From positions 1-64,000 of the forward strand of contig CAZSQG010000006.1 in NCBI GenBank assembly GCA_964608615.1: a stretch of DNA of 64,000 nt, read 5' to 3'. Numbering within the stretch: position 1 is the stretch's first letter; the number at the start of each line of letters is the position of its first letter. The stretch is from CALEUX01 sp964608615. GTDB lineage: Bacteria > Bacteroidota > Bacteroidia > Bacteroidales > Marinilabiliaceae. The translations under genes and the position numbers were made by a program. Shown here one piece after another: positions 53,255 through 62,652 of the stretch. Under the pieces are notes generated by a model that saw nothing but the letters and a program-made list of their open reading frames with translations, had not been told where the DNA came from and made no database searches.

Positions 53255-53481
53255 AAAAGAATGCTCTTAAGAATTCCGCTGCCTTTAGTATTTCTGAACT
53301 TCTATTATTATTTGAAGATCGTACGATAAATGATTATGCTCAATATAAATTCCTTTTTAACAGAGCATTTAAAATATATCAATCAAGTAAATTATCATTT
53401 GAAATCAAATATAAAAAACGAACCGAACATTGTTACATCATTAAAACATGGGTTAACTAAGAACGGACTAAACGAGTTTTT

Positions 53482-54659
53482 ATGAAAAAAGAAAAAGTAG
53501 TATTGGCTTTCAGTGGTGGATTAGACACCTCTTATTGTGTTAAATACCTGGCCAACGAAAAAAATCTGGAGGTTTATTCGGCTATAGCAAACACCGGAGG
53601 TTTCAGTAAGGCTGAACTTAAAGAGGTGGAGGATAATGCCTATGCCCTTGGGGTGGTGAAACATACAACTCTTGATATTACCGACTTATATTACAAGAAC
53701 TGTATTAGGTACATGGTTTATGGAAACATCCTTAAAAACAACACCTATCCCTTATCAGTTTCTTCGGAAAGAATTTTTCAGGCACTTGCCACTGTAAAAT
53801 ATGCTCGTGAACCGGAGCAGGAAACGATCAGGTACGCTTCGACCTTACTTTTCAAATTCTTGCGCCTGAACTTAAGATTCTTACACCCATACGCGACAAG
53901 TCGTTAAGCCGTGAAGAAGAAATTGAATACCTTAAAAAGGAAGGCGTTAAGCGCGACTGGACAAAAATGGCTTACAGCATAAATAAAGGCTTATGGGGCA
54001 CAAGTGTTGGCGGTAAAGAAACCCTTACATCGCATTTACCTCTGCCTGATCAAGCTTATCCAAGCCAGCCAACTAAAACCGGTAGCGAAAAACTTGAACT
54101 CGAATTTGAAAAAGGTGAGTTAATTGCAGTAAACGGGAAAAAATACACCAATAAAATTGATGCCATTCGCCAGGTTGAGCTAATCGGTTCGGCCTATGCT
54201 ATTGGTCGTGATATTCACGTTGGCGATACTATCATAGGAATAAAAGGCCGCGTTGGATTCGAGGCTTCAGCTCCTCTTCTAATTATGAAAGCCCATCACC
54301 TTTTGGAAAAGCACACCCTAACCAAATGGCAGATGTACTGGAAAGAACAATTAGCCAACTGGTACGGAATGCTTCTGCATGAAGCACTTTATCTGGAACC
54401 TGTGATGCGCGACATAGAGAAATTCCTGGAAAGCACTCAATCCAATGTGACGGGTAAAGTATTTATTCAGCTCCATCCTTTCCACTTTATGGTTGAAGGC
54501 ATTGAATCGGCCCATGACTTAATGAAGAGCGGATTTGGCGATTATGGCGAGGTAAATAAAGCCTGGACTGGTGATGATATTAGAGGATTCACTACAATTT
54601 TGGCTAACTCGTTGAAGATTTTTAACACTGTAAACGAAGGTCAGCTGGATATTGATTAA
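53482..54659 (+). pseudogene. argG: Argininosuccinate synthase, disrupted by an apparent ~31-nt deletion
   Basis: Joins citrulline and aspartate. The N-terminal half (VVLAFSGGLDTSYCVKYL, the ATP pyrophosphatase motif) runs in frame to REP at 53811. The match then continues in another frame from 53811: TGAGNDQVRFDLTFQILAPE, then WGTSVGGKETLTS onward to the end. The expected IGADAxAHGS of homologues is missing, corresponding to about 31 nt, so the frame shifts and the loop before GAGNDQ is lost. The rest is well conserved and shows no further decay. Either a recent inactivating deletion or a draft-assembly error; the latter is plausible because argG is required for the pathway. Confidence 0.85.
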
Positions 54660-54685
54660 ATATTAATAAAACAGATTGCATAAAG

Positions 54686-55654
54686 ATGAGAATCAGAGTA
54701 GGAATAGCCGGAGGAGCGGGTTATACGGCAGGTGAACTAATCAGAATCCTGTTAGGCCACCCAAATGTTGAAATGGGTTGGATACTTAGTAGCAGTCATG
54801 CAGGACAACCTATTACCAAAGTCCATACTGACCTGGTTGGTGACACCTCCCTAATATTTGATACAACACCCGATTTTGACGCGGTTGATGTAGTATTTCT
54901 ATGCATGGGACATGGTAAATCGGCAATTTTTGTTAACGAATACTCCATACCTGCAAAAGTTAAAATCATTGATTTAAGTCAGGATTTCAGGTTGAAGTCC
55001 CCCGGTAATGATTTCGTTTATGGCTTGCCCGAGATGAACCGGGAAGAAATAAAGGGTGCCGGTAAAATTGCAAATCCTGGATGCTTTGCTACTGCCATAC
55101 AACTAGCTATTTTACCTTTAGCGGCCAATGCATTACTAAAAGAAATTCATGTACACGCCATTACAGGTTCAACCGGGGCCGGTCAGTCGCATTCATCCAC
55201 CACTCACTTTAGTTGGAGAAACGACAATGTTTCGGTCTATAAAGCATTTGAGCACCAACACCTGAAAGAGATTAATCAATCGCTCACACAATTGATGCCC
55301 GAATTCAAACAGTCACTGAATTTTATTCCTATGCGGGGTAATTTCGCAAGAGGAATACTGGCTTCTGTTTATCTCGACTGCGATCTGTCGCTCGATGAAG
55401 TCCGTGGATTATTTGATTTCTACTATAGCTCACATCCTTTTGTAACCATATCAAATAGTCCTATTGATCTCAAACAGGTAGTAAACACTAATAAATGCCT
55501 GCTTGAACTTGGCAAATACAACGGGAAATTGCATATAACCAGCATTATCGACAACCTTACCAAAGGCGCCTCAGGGCAAGCAGTTCAAAACATGAACCTT
55601 ATCTTTGGAATTCCAGAAACAACCGGACTTTATATTAAACCATCGGCTTTCTGA
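54686..55654 (+). CDS. argC: N-acyl-gamma-glutamyl-phosphate reductase
   Basis: Reduces acylglutamyl phosphate to the semialdehyde with NADPH. The 322-residue protein has the Rossmann motif GIAGGAGYTAGELIR and the catalytic Cys in ANPGCFATA (about residue 133). It starts 26 bp after argG. The acyl group here is probably succinyl. Confidence 0.94.
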   Translation: MRIRVGIAGGAGYTAGELIRILLGHPNVEMGWILSSSHAGQPITKVHTDLVGDTSLIFDTTPDFDAVDVVFLCMGHGKSAIFVNEYSIPAKVKIIDLSQDFRLKSPGNDFVYGLPEMNREEIKGAGKIANPGCFATAIQLAILPLAANALLKEIHVHAITGSTGAGQSHSSTTHFSWRNDNVSVYKAFEHQHLKEINQSLTQLMPEFKQSLNFIPMRGNFARGILASVYLDCDLSLDEVRGLFDFYYSSHPFVTISNSPIDLKQVVNTNKCLLELGKYNGKLHITSIIDNLTKGASGQAVQNMNLIFGIPETTGLYIKPSAF

Positions 55655-55702
55655 TAAAACGATTCACTTTTACACACTCAACTGAACAATAAATATATTA
55701 GA

Positions 55703-56830
55703 ATGAAGTTATTTGATGTTTACCCACTTATGGATGTAACACCCCAAAAAGCAAATGATTGTTATGTTTGGGACGATAAAGGAAACCAGTATCTGGATCT
55801 TTACGGTGGGCACGCAGTAATTTCCATCGGTCATTCGCACCCTCATTATATTCAGCGCATTTCAAGTCAACTAAACGACATCGGCTTTTATTCCAATTCG
55901 GTAAAAAATCCATTACAAAAAGAGCTTGCAACTAAGCTGGGCGAAATATGTGGATTACCCGACTTTACCCTCTTTTTATGCAACTCAGGAGCTGAGGCCA
56001 ATGAAAACGCACTAAAATTAGCGTCCTTTCATACCGGGAAAAAACGAATTATTGCATTTAAAAAAGCTTTTCATGGTCGCACTTCTGCTGCCGTGGCTGC
56101 CACGGATAATCCTTCCATACAAGCAGAAATAAATAAAGGACATGAGGTTACTTTCCTTGAATTGAACAATTCATCAGCTGTGGAAGAAGAATTATTGAAA
56201 GGTGATGTTTGTGCTGTAATTATTGAAGGAATTCAAGGGATTGGAGGAATTAGGGTACCAGACAACAGCTTCCTTCAAGATCTTGACCGTTTATGCACAA
56301 AAAATGGTGTTGTTCTTATTCTTGATGAGATTCAATCGGGATATGGCCGTTCAGGCTCATTCTTCGCCTTTCAACACGCTGGAATTCGCCCACATCTCAT
56401 AACAATGGCCAAAGGTATGGGAAATGGCTTCCCTATCGGAGGACTATTAATATCACCCGATTTTAAGGCATCGTATGGCTTGTTAGGAACAACCTTTGGG
56501 GGCAACTATCTGGCATGTGCTGCTGCTTTAGCTGTTCTTGAAGTCATCGACAATCAAAACCTGATTGAAAATGCCCGATTGACCGGCGAGTACTTAATCA
56601 ACGAACTTTCAAATATTCCCGGAATATCTGAAATACGAGGAAGAGGCCTGATGATTGGACTTGAATTTAACGAAAGCATTAGCGAAATACGTAAGAATCT
56701 GGTGTATCAAAAAAGAATATTCACAGGAGTATCCTCAACCAATATTATTCGGTTATTGCCTCCTTTAACTCTGACCATCCCAATGGCCAAACATTTTATA
56801 TCGAGCCTGAAAGAAATACTGATAACCTGA
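55703..56830 (+). CDS. argD: Acylornithine aminotransferase
   Basis: PLP class III aminotransferase that makes N-acylornithine from the semialdehyde. The 375-residue enzyme has NSGAEANENALKLA, the LILDEIQSGYGRSG signature and the PLP lysine in AKGMGNGFPIGG. It precedes an HNH gene by 27 bp. Confidence 0.93.
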   Translation: MKLFDVYPLMDVTPQKANDCYVWDDKGNQYLDLYGGHAVISIGHSHPHYIQRISSQLNDIGFYSNSVKNPLQKELATKLGEICGLPDFTLFLCNSGAEANENALKLASFHTGKKRIIAFKKAFHGRTSAAVAATDNPSIQAEINKGHEVTFLELNNSSAVEEELLKGDVCAVIIEGIQGIGGIRVPDNSFLQDLDRLCTKNGVVLILDEIQSGYGRSGSFFAFQHAGIRPHLITMAKGMGNGFPIGGLLISPDFKASYGLLGTTFGGNYLACAAALAVLEVIDNQNLIENARLTGEYLINELSNIPGISEIRGRGLMIGLEFNESISEIRKNLVYQKRIFTGVSSTNIIRLLPPLTLTIPMAKHFISSLKEILIT

Positions 56831-56857
56831 CAACCTAATAACACAAGTAATTCACAA

Positions 56858-57451
56858 ATGATTAAATCTTATTGGAACGAAGAATGGAGTGAAATTATTT
56901 TTCCTCCTGGAGCTTTGCGCAAACAATATGCAATAAGCAATTATGGACGAATTATTAGTTACACAAAATCCCGAAGTGAAGGCACATTGGTAAAAGGTGG
57001 CTGCATAAAGGGATATAAAACCCTACCGCTAAGGCCAATGGGCGTTTCAACTACTTTTTATATCCATAAATTAGTGGCTTTGTACTTTTTACAAGCTCCA
57101 ACAAAAGATGATGCTTTTGTGATTCATCTCGACTTTAATAAGTCAAATAACTTTGTGCAAAACCTTAAATGGGCCACACACGAAGAAACTTATACACATC
57201 AACAAACAAATCCACTGGTTCTTGAAGGACGAGAAAAAATAAAAGGACGTTGCATAACAGAAGGCCATAAATTGAATGCAACTCAGGTTATGCGGTTAAA
57301 AAAGATATTACTCGACCCGGAAAGGAAAACCAAACTTCGCATCATCGCCAAACAATTTGGAGTGAGCGAAATGCAACTGCATCGCATTCGTAAAGGTGAA
57401 AACTGGGCTCATATTGAAGTTGAGGTTAAAGATAAAAGCCGACCATATTAA
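56858..57451 (+). CDS. NUMOD4-HNH endonuclease-like protein inside the arg/pro operon
   Basis: A 197-residue protein with three parts. The N-terminal NUMOD4-like module reads EEWSEIIFPPG, then YAISNYGRIISY. The HNH_3-type region has YIHKLVALYFL and then HLDFNKSNNFVQNLKWAT (His...Asn...Asn). The C-terminus is a helix-turn-helix (LRIIAKQFGVSEMQLHRIRKG) ending ENWAHI. This is the architecture of phage and intron-type HNH proteins, yet it lies 27 bp after argD with no repeats around it. It could be a domesticated DNA-binding regulator or a lone selfish gene. Nuclease activity is not proven. Confidence 0.82.
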   Translation: MIKSYWNEEWSEIIFPPGALRKQYAISNYGRIISYTKSRSEGTLVKGGCIKGYKTLPLRPMGVSTTFYIHKLVALYFLQAPTKDDAFVIHLDFNKSNNFVQNLKWATHEETYTHQQTNPLVLEGREKIKGRCITEGHKLNATQVMRLKKILLDPERKTKLRIIAKQFGVSEMQLHRIRKGENWAHIEVEVKDKSRPY

Positions 57452-57550
57452 GATCTTTTAATGGTTTTGTTTTTAGTAAATTTGTAAGACTTTTTTGAAA
57501 CTTAACAGAGTTTACTGAAATTAATATAAGCATCATTTAACTGTTCATTC

Positions 57551-58354
57551 ATGGAAAACAGAAAAATTGCAATAATAGGTGGTGGAAATCTAGGTTCTGC
57601 CCTAGCCAAAGGATTAGTCTTTAGCCGCAGCATAAAACCCGAATTGATTAGTGTTACCCGTCGACGTTCACAACTACTGGAGCCATTGGCGAAACTGGGA
57701 ATAACCACGGGAAATGATAACAAAACTGCAGTTAAGGATGCTCACATCGTTTTTTTTGCCATTAAACCATATCAAATGGAAGAGGTGGTAAGCGAAGTTT
57801 TACCATTGCTTTCACCTGACGTTTTATTAATATCCTTAGCAACAGGCATCAACAACCAAACCCTATTGACGTTGAGTGGAAACAAATTTCCTGTTTGCAG
57901 AGCCATGCCCAATACAGCTATTGCCATAGGTGAATCGATGACCTGTCTGTCGTCCATGAATACAACAGTGGAGCAAGATAATGAAATCAGACTGCTTTTT
58001 GAAGAATTGGGAACTGTTCAATTTATACCAGAAGAGCTAATGTCATCGGCAACAGTTCTTGCTGCCTGTGGTATTGCTTTTGCTCTCAGATTTATCAGAG
58101 CTGCAACTCAAGGTGGTGTTGAAATTGGTTTTGGCTCGGATCTGGCTTTAAAAATCGCTTCTCAAACAGTAAAAGGAGCAGCTCAACTTATTATCCAGAG
58201 TGAAAGCCATCCTGAATCTGAAATTGATAAAGTAACAACCCCCAGAGGCATTACTATCTCCGGATTAAACGAAATGGAACATCAGGGATTCAGTTCATCA
58301 CTGATAAAAGGATTACTTACCTCGTACAACAAGATCGAGAATAGTAATAAGTAA
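57551..58354 (+). CDS. proC: Pyrroline-5-carboxylate reductase
   Basis: Final step of proline synthesis, NAD(P)H-dependent. The 267-residue protein has the Rossmann motif IAIIGGGNLGSALAKGL and the C-terminal signature VTTPRGITISGLNEMEHQG. Proline genes sit inside the arginine cluster, as in other Bacteroidota, since both pathways start from glutamate. Confidence 0.94.
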   Translation: MENRKIAIIGGGNLGSALAKGLVFSRSIKPELISVTRRRSQLLEPLAKLGITTGNDNKTAVKDAHIVFFAIKPYQMEEVVSEVLPLLSPDVLLISLATGINNQTLLTLSGNKFPVCRAMPNTAIAIGESMTCLSSMNTTVEQDNEIRLLFEELGTVQFIPEELMSSATVLAACGIAFALRFIRAATQGGVEIGFGSDLALKIASQTVKGAAQLIIQSESHPESEIDKVTTPRGITISGLNEMEHQGFSSSLIKGLLTSYNKIENSNK

Positions 58355-58515
58355 TCCATTCCCTGTTTAGCCAAAAAAATAGATTGTCAGATTATTTGAT
58401 ACAATTGAAAATTACAGTTATAATCTGGAGTATTAATTCACATATTGTTAATGACCACTCCAAATCACTGGATTATATTCATATAAGAGATACAATAGTT
58501 TAAAGCATTATAATA

Positions 58516-59592
58516 GTGTATAAGTCGGTAACCATAAAAATAGGATCCAACGTATTAACGCGCCCCGATGGGAAGCTTGATCTGGAAAGAATTACCCATA
58601 TCACAGACCAAATAGCGGAGCTGCATCAACAAGGAATAAAATTGATCTTGGTTTCATCCGGCGCTGTAGCATCCGGACGAAGCTTAGTTCCACAACCGCC
58701 AAAGAAAGATCCGGTTTCGGAGCGACAGCTTCTATCTTCAGTTGGACAGATAAAACTGGTGTCAACTTATTCGAATCTTTTTGAGCAACATGGCATAACC
58801 TGTGCACAGATACTGGTAACTAAACAGGATTTTAGAACCAGAGAACATTATTTAAATATGAAGAACTGCTTGTCGGTACTTCTCGAAAACAACATCATTC
58901 CTATTATTAATGAAAATGACGCAGTATCCGTAACAGCCCTGATGTTTACCGATAATGACGAACTAGCAGGACTATTAGCAGCTATGATGGACAGTCAGGC
59001 TCTTTTCATTTTAAGTAATGTGGATGGCATCTTTAATGGAGACCCTGATAAAAAGTCATCTGTTTTAGTCGAAGAAATACGAAATGGTGAAACCGACTTG
59101 GCTGATTTTATAACAACAAGAAAAAGTAATTTCGGACGGGGAGGCATGCTTACCAAAGGCCGTATTGCGCAAAACACTGCTGCAGCGGGCATTGCTGTTC
59201 ATATAGCTAATGGAACTAAGCATGGGATAATCCTCGATCTTGTAAAGCAAACCGGAATAAACCCTCACACCAGCTTTATCCCTGGTACACCCCGCCCTGC
59301 TGTAAAAAAATGGATGGCCTACTCAGCTGGTTTTGCCAGTGCCGAAGTAATCATAAACCAGGGTGCGCGCGAAGCGCTTTTCTCTCCCCGTGCTAACAGC
59401 CTTTTACTTGCAGGAATTATTGGTATCACAGGCGATTTTAAAAAAGGCGATTTATTGCGTATCATTGATAACAAAGACAAACTCATTGGAATAGGGAAAG
59501 CACAGTACGACAGCGAGAAAGCTAAAGAACATCTTTCCGATAAAAAGTTCAAGCCTTTGGTGCATTACGATTATCTTTTTCTATTTCCTTGA
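58516..59592 (+). CDS. proB: Glutamate 5-kinase
   Basis: First step of proline synthesis. The 358-residue protein has the amino-acid kinase domain (VTIKIGSNVLTRPDGK, LVSSGAVASGR, INENDAV) and a C-terminal PUA domain from about 275. The first start is GTG at 58516. It is followed 44 bp later by proA. Confidence 0.93.
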   Translation: MYKSVTIKIGSNVLTRPDGKLDLERITHITDQIAELHQQGIKLILVSSGAVASGRSLVPQPPKKDPVSERQLLSSVGQIKLVSTYSNLFEQHGITCAQILVTKQDFRTREHYLNMKNCLSVLLENNIIPIINENDAVSVTALMFTDNDELAGLLAAMMDSQALFILSNVDGIFNGDPDKKSSVLVEEIRNGETDLADFITTRKSNFGRGGMLTKGRIAQNTAAAGIAVHIANGTKHGIILDLVKQTGINPHTSFIPGTPRPAVKKWMAYSAGFASAEVIINQGAREALFSPRANSLLLAGIIGITGDFKKGDLLRIIDNKDKLIGIGKAQYDSEKAKEHLSDKKFKPLVHYDYLFLFP

Positions 59593-59636
59593 AAAACAAA
59601 ATATTGTAACTTAAGGCTTCTCAATAACAACATATT

Positions 59637-60884
59637 ATGACCACAATAGAACAAATCATTAAGGCCAAACAGGCCGTCTCTCTTTTAGTTCAAGTTAGTA
59701 ATGAAACTAATAGAAAAGTTTTACTCGATTTGGCCGATCGTGCAGAAACCAATATTCAGAATTTACTTTCGGCCAATGCCATCGATCTGGAACGCATGCC
59801 TAAAAGTGATCCCCGGTATGATAGGCTGATGCTTACAGAAGAGCGAATAAGAAGTATTGCAAGCGACCTGCGACAGGTGGCTATGTTTGATTCACCCATT
59901 GGCGAAATCCTTGAGGAGCGCACCATGCCAAATGGACTCAACATAAAAAAAATCCGGGTAGCATTGGGTGTGATTGGGGTAATTTATGAAGCACGGCCCA
60001 ACGTTACTTTTGATGTTTTTGCCCTCTGTTTTCGCTCAGGTAATGCTGCTGTTTTAAAGGGCGGACAGGATGCCTGGTTCTCCAATCAGGCTATTTCATC
60101 TCTTATACGTAAAAGCCTGGTTGCAAATGGCATATCTCCAGATGTTATCCAGTTATTGCCACCCCAAAGAGAGGCTGCAACAGAATTAATGAATGCAACT
60201 GGTTTGGTTGACGTTCTGATACCCCGAGGATCACAATCTTTAATCAATTCGGTGCGCGACAATGCTAAAGTAGCTGTTATTGAAACAGGTTCCGGTGTAG
60301 TTCACACCTATTTTGATGAAACAGCCAACCTGGAGCAGGCAAAAAAAATAGTGTTTAATGCTAAAACCCGTCGGGTTAGCGTTTGCAATGCTCTGGAATG
60401 TCTTATTGTGAATAAAAAACGTCTGTCAGAACTTTCCGAATTAGTGGCCTCTTTGGCATCAAAGTCGGTTAAGATTGAGGCAGATACTGATTCATTCAAA
60501 ATTCTGGCAGGCAATTATCCAGCTGAACTATTGAAACCCGCCGATGAAAATTCTTTTGGAAAAGAATTCCTTGATTATAAAATAGCCATTAAAACTGTTG
60601 ATAATCTCGAGCAGGCCATTAATCATATCGCAACATACAGTACCAAACATAGCGAAGCAATCCTGTCGACCAACCAAAATAACATAGACAGGTTTTTAAA
60701 CGAGGTGGATGCTGCAGCTGTTTATGCCAATACTTCCACTGCATTCACTGACGGTTCTCAGTTTGGACTGGGAGCAGAAATAGGTATCAGCACACAAAAG
60801 CTTCACGCCAGAGGGCCTATGGGATTAAAAGAATTAACCAGCTACAAATGGTTGATTCAAAGTAACGGTTTGACACGTCCATAA
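59637..60884 (+). CDS. proA: Glutamate-5-semialdehyde dehydrogenase (gamma-glutamyl phosphate reductase)
   Basis: Reduces glutamyl phosphate to the semialdehyde. The 415-residue protein has the family signatures IGVIYEARPNVTFD and, near the end, AAVYANTSTAFTDGSQFGLGAEIGIST. The catalytic Cys is in VSVCNALECL, near residue 253. In one transcript with proB and argF'. Confidence 0.95.
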   Translation: MTTIEQIIKAKQAVSLLVQVSNETNRKVLLDLADRAETNIQNLLSANAIDLERMPKSDPRYDRLMLTEERIRSIASDLRQVAMFDSPIGEILEERTMPNGLNIKKIRVALGVIGVIYEARPNVTFDVFALCFRSGNAAVLKGGQDAWFSNQAISSLIRKSLVANGISPDVIQLLPPQREAATELMNATGLVDVLIPRGSQSLINSVRDNAKVAVIETGSGVVHTYFDETANLEQAKKIVFNAKTRRVSVCNALECLIVNKKRLSELSELVASLASKSVKIEADTDSFKILAGNYPAELLKPADENSFGKEFLDYKIAIKTVDNLEQAINHIATYSTKHSEAILSTNQNNIDRFLNEVDAAAVYANTSTAFTDGSQFGLGAEIGISTQKLHARGPMGLKELTSYKWLIQSNGLTRP

Positions 60885-60904
60885 TACCAAACAACAAATA
60901 AAAT

Positions 60905-61852
60905 ATGAAAAGATTTCTTACACCCGGAGATATTGGCGATTTGAATCAGGCCCTGAAAGAAGCAATAGATGTTAAACGTAATCCTTTTGCTGATCAGAAC
61001 CTTGGAAAAAACAAAACACTCTTAACAATTTTCTTTAATTCCAGCCTGCGTACCAGACTTAGCACTCAAAAAGCAGCCCTTAATCTGGGGATGAATGTAA
61101 TTGTGATGGATATAAACAATGATGGTTGGAAACTTGAAACCGAGTCGGGCGTTATAATGGATGGCGATAAACCTGAACATATACGTGAAGCAGTTCCAGT
61201 TATGGGGCAGTATTGCGATATTATTGGAGTAAGATCGTTTGCCCGGTTCGAAAGTAAGGAGGATGATTACAGTGAAAAAATATTAAACCAGTTCATAGAA
61301 CTTTCCGGAGTACCTGTTATAAGTCTCGAATCGGCTACAAGACACCCTTTGCAGTCCTTTGCCGACCTAATAACCATTGAGGAATACAAAAAAAACAAAA
61401 AACCTAAAGTGGTTCTTACATGGGCACCACACCCACGCGCCTTACCACAAGCAGTACCCAACTCCTTTGTTGAATGGATGAATATTGCTGATGTTGATTT
61501 GGTTGTTACCCACCCTAAGGGCTATGATCTGGCACCCGAATTCATGCAAGGGGTTACCTATGAACCCGATCAGAAGAAAGCTTTTGAAGAGGCCGATTTT
61601 ATATATGCAAAAAACTGGGCCAGCTATACACAATACGGTCAGATTTTAAGTAAAGACCGCGCCTGGACAGTTGATGAAACTAAAATGAATCTCACTAACA
61701 ACGCTAAATTCATGCACTGCCTGCCCGTTCGACGAAACATGATTGTTACAGATGCTGTTATTGAAAGTCCCGATTCTATTGTAATTCAGGAAGCAGCCAA
61801 CCGGGTTGTTTCAGCTCAGGTGGTACTAAGAAGAATACTTCAGACCTTATAA
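60905..61852 (+). CDS. argF': N-succinylornithine carbamoyltransferase
   Basis: Transfers a carbamoyl group to N-succinylornithine. The 315-residue protein has the carbamoyl-phosphate loop FFNSSLRTR at residues 43-51 and the late HCLPVRRN. The substrate loop MDGDKPEHI places proline at residue 90. In Bacteroides fragilis SOTCase this residue (Pro90) selects succinyl-, and in Xanthomonas acetylornithine transcarbamylase the equivalent is Glu92. The sequence therefore predicts the succinyl version of the pathway. 20 bp after proA and 4 bp before argB. Confidence 0.94.
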   Translation: MKRFLTPGDIGDLNQALKEAIDVKRNPFADQNLGKNKTLLTIFFNSSLRTRLSTQKAALNLGMNVIVMDINNDGWKLETESGVIMDGDKPEHIREAVPVMGQYCDIIGVRSFARFESKEDDYSEKILNQFIELSGVPVISLESATRHPLQSFADLITIEEYKKNKKPKVVLTWAPHPRALPQAVPNSFVEWMNIADVDLVVTHPKGYDLAPEFMQGVTYEPDQKKAFEEADFIYAKNWASYTQYGQILSKDRAWTVDETKMNLTNNAKFMHCLPVRRNMIVTDAVIESPDSIVIQEAANRVVSAQVVLRRILQTL

Positions 61853-61856
61853 ATTT

Positions 61857-62633
61857 ATGACCAGAGAATTAACCATAATAAAAGTTGGCGGTAAGGTTGT
61901 GGAAGAACCCGATAGCCTGGCCAGATTACTTAAAGATTTTTCTGCCATAAAAGGACATAAGATTTTAGTACATGGAGGCGGCCGATCGGCCACAGCCATG
62001 GCTACTCGTCTTGGTGTTCAAACAAAAATGGTGGAGGGCCGACGCATTACCGATGAACCCATGCTTGAAGTTGTAACCATGGTATATGCCGGTCTGGTAA
62101 ATAAGAATATTGTTGCCGGACTACAGGCGCATGGTCAAAATGCTCTGGGAATGACAGGCGCTGACCTTAATATTATTAAGTCGTGCAAACGAGCCAAAGG
62201 AGAAGTCGACTATGGCTTTGTTGGAGATATTGAACTAGTAAATAGCCAAAGTTTAAGCCATCTGCTCAAAATAAATGCTATTCCTGTAATTGCACCACTT
62301 ACCCATAATGGGCAAGGTCAAATGCTCAACACAAATGCCGACACTATGGCCTCGGCTGTGGCAGCAGCTCTTGCCAGTGAGTATAAAGTAACACTGATTT
62401 TTTGTTTCGAGAAAAAAGGCGTATTATCCAATCCTGATGATGATGATTCGGTAATACCTAGCATTTCACCAGAGGATTTTTCCCGGTTAAAAGCAGAAGG
62501 AATAATAACCGACGGAATGATTCCCAAACTGGACAACGGCTTTGATGCTCTTTACAAAGGCGTTTCTCAAATAAGAATAACCAATCCCGAAGGTATTAAC
62601 TCAACCCATGGCACAATACTAATAAACACATAA
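61857..62633 (+). CDS. argB: N-acylglutamate kinase (probably N-succinylglutamate kinase)
   Basis: Phosphorylates N-acylglutamate. The 258-residue amino-acid kinase has IIKVGGKVVEE, LVHGGGRSATAMA, NTNADTMASAVAAAL and GMIPKLDNGFDAL. In this cluster it is expected to act on the succinyl derivative, by analogy with Bacteroides; specificity is not visible in the sequence. Confidence 0.93.
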   Translation: MTRELTIIKVGGKVVEEPDSLARLLKDFSAIKGHKILVHGGGRSATAMATRLGVQTKMVEGRRITDEPMLEVVTMVYAGLVNKNIVAGLQAHGQNALGMTGADLNIIKSCKRAKGEVDYGFVGDIELVNSQSLSHLLKINAIPVIAPLTHNGQGQMLNTNADTMASAVAAALASEYKVTLIFCFEKKGVLSNPDDDDSVIPSISPEDFSRLKAEGIITDGMIPKLDNGFDALYKGVSQIRITNPEGINSTHGTILINT

Positions 62634-62652
62634 ACTCAGAAAACGTCCAGCT

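Noticed and set aside
52980..53270. 96-codon frame overlapping the GNAT gene
   Set aside because: Shadow of the GNAT coding frame.
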